This document shows positions 63,969-64,000 of a DNA stretch of 64,000 bases, in pieces. Source of the stretch: an uncultured Caryophanales bacterium (GTDB taxonomy: Bacteria; Bacillota_I; Bacilli_A; RFN20; CAG-288); NCBI GenBank assembly GCA_905211645.1, contig CAJMBK010000005.1, positions 47,628-111,627 of the forward strand, read 5' to 3'. Position 1 is the stretch's first letter, and every line of letters begins with the position of its first letter. Both the position numbers and the translations under genes were made by a program. The notes below the pieces were generated by a model. The model made no database searches, was not told the DNA's origin, and was given only the letters and a program-made list of their open reading frames with translations.

Positions 63969-64000
63969 GGGTTCATAGTGTAGCGGTTATCACGTCTCCC
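63969..64000 (+). tRNA. tRNA, 3' part outside window (anticodon not seen)
   Basis: Begins seven bases after tRNA-Phe: a GGGTTCA acceptor strand, TA, then the D-arm GTGTAGCGGTTATCAC and the start of the anticodon stem. The window ends at about position 32, before the anticodon. The D-arm resembles tRNA-Asp or tRNA-Glu of Firmicutes, but this cannot be decided. Confidence 0.85.

Overview
This window is 64 kb of a low-GC bacterial chromosome. It is densely packed with housekeeping genes and shows no phage, plasmid, insertion sequence or CRISPR array. The family content points to Bacillota of the Bacilli/Erysipelotrichia/Mollicutes-related branch: YqeG, YqeH, RsfS, an AddAB-type nuclease, UPF0154 (YneF), a HrcA/CIRCE heat-shock site, strong AGG-type ribosome binding sites and AGA-rich arginine codons. 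A fused NadD-YqeK protein and a small regulator resembling the mycoplasmal MG284/MPN403 family favour a lineage close to the Mollicutes. TGA is used as a stop (yqeG, the nadD-yqeK gene, two membrane genes near 45 kb) and TGG for Trp, so the code is the standard one. The taxonomic placement is inference; no rRNA is present.

Layout. 1-4.06 kb (+): end of hisS, aspS, a DEAD-box helicase. 4.04-6.18 kb (-): a methyltransferase-like gene and ispG. 6.2-7.3 kb (+): rpmG, efp, a YneF-like gene. 7.4-8.7 kb (-): a zinc-ribbon membrane protein and plsY. 8.8-17.4 kb (+): topoisomerase IV (parE, parC), then yqeG-yqeH-nadD/yqeK-rsfS-mtnN, linking ribosome assembly and NAD/nucleotide housekeeping. 17.5-22.3 kb (-): a flavoprotein, an orphan binding-protein-like lipoprotein, deoB, dinB. 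22.3-25.4 kb (+): a membrane protein, a GH32 sucrose-6-phosphate hydrolase and a fructokinase. 25.4-34.5 kb (-): dxs, xseB, xseA, nusB, a membrane protein, tex, leuS. 34.6-38.2 kb (-): tRNA-His, rpsD, clpB. 38.3-39.3 kb (+): an alpha/beta hydrolase. 39.3-47.9 kb (-): ppa, pflA, pflB, tyrS, a four-gene operon of unknown function, eno. 48-49.7 kb (+): mgtE. 49.7-63.6 kb (-): addA, addB, a flavin-reductase-like gene, L-serine dehydratase, hemW, a small membrane protein, lepA, a nuclease-helicase fusion and a helical-repeat gene broken by an in-frame TGA. 63.9-64 kb (+): tRNA-Phe and the start of another tRNA.

Metabolic picture: enolase, pyruvate formate-lyase with its activase, sucrose cleavage and serine deamination suggest an anaerobic sugar and amino-acid fermenter that makes isoprenoids by the MEP pathway (dxs, ispG).

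The least ordinary stretches are: (1) the operon at 44.4-46.5 kb, with a sigma-region-4-like regulator, membrane proteins shaped like Tad/type II secretion platform proteins, a small single-pass protein, and weak or non-canonical start codons; (2) tRNA-His enclosed in an 18-bp stem followed by a U-tract, so that a terminator appears to carry the tRNA as its loop; (3) five 11-bp phased repeats upstream of the TGA-interrupted gene; (4) an EF-P whose loop lacks the usual modifiable lysine.
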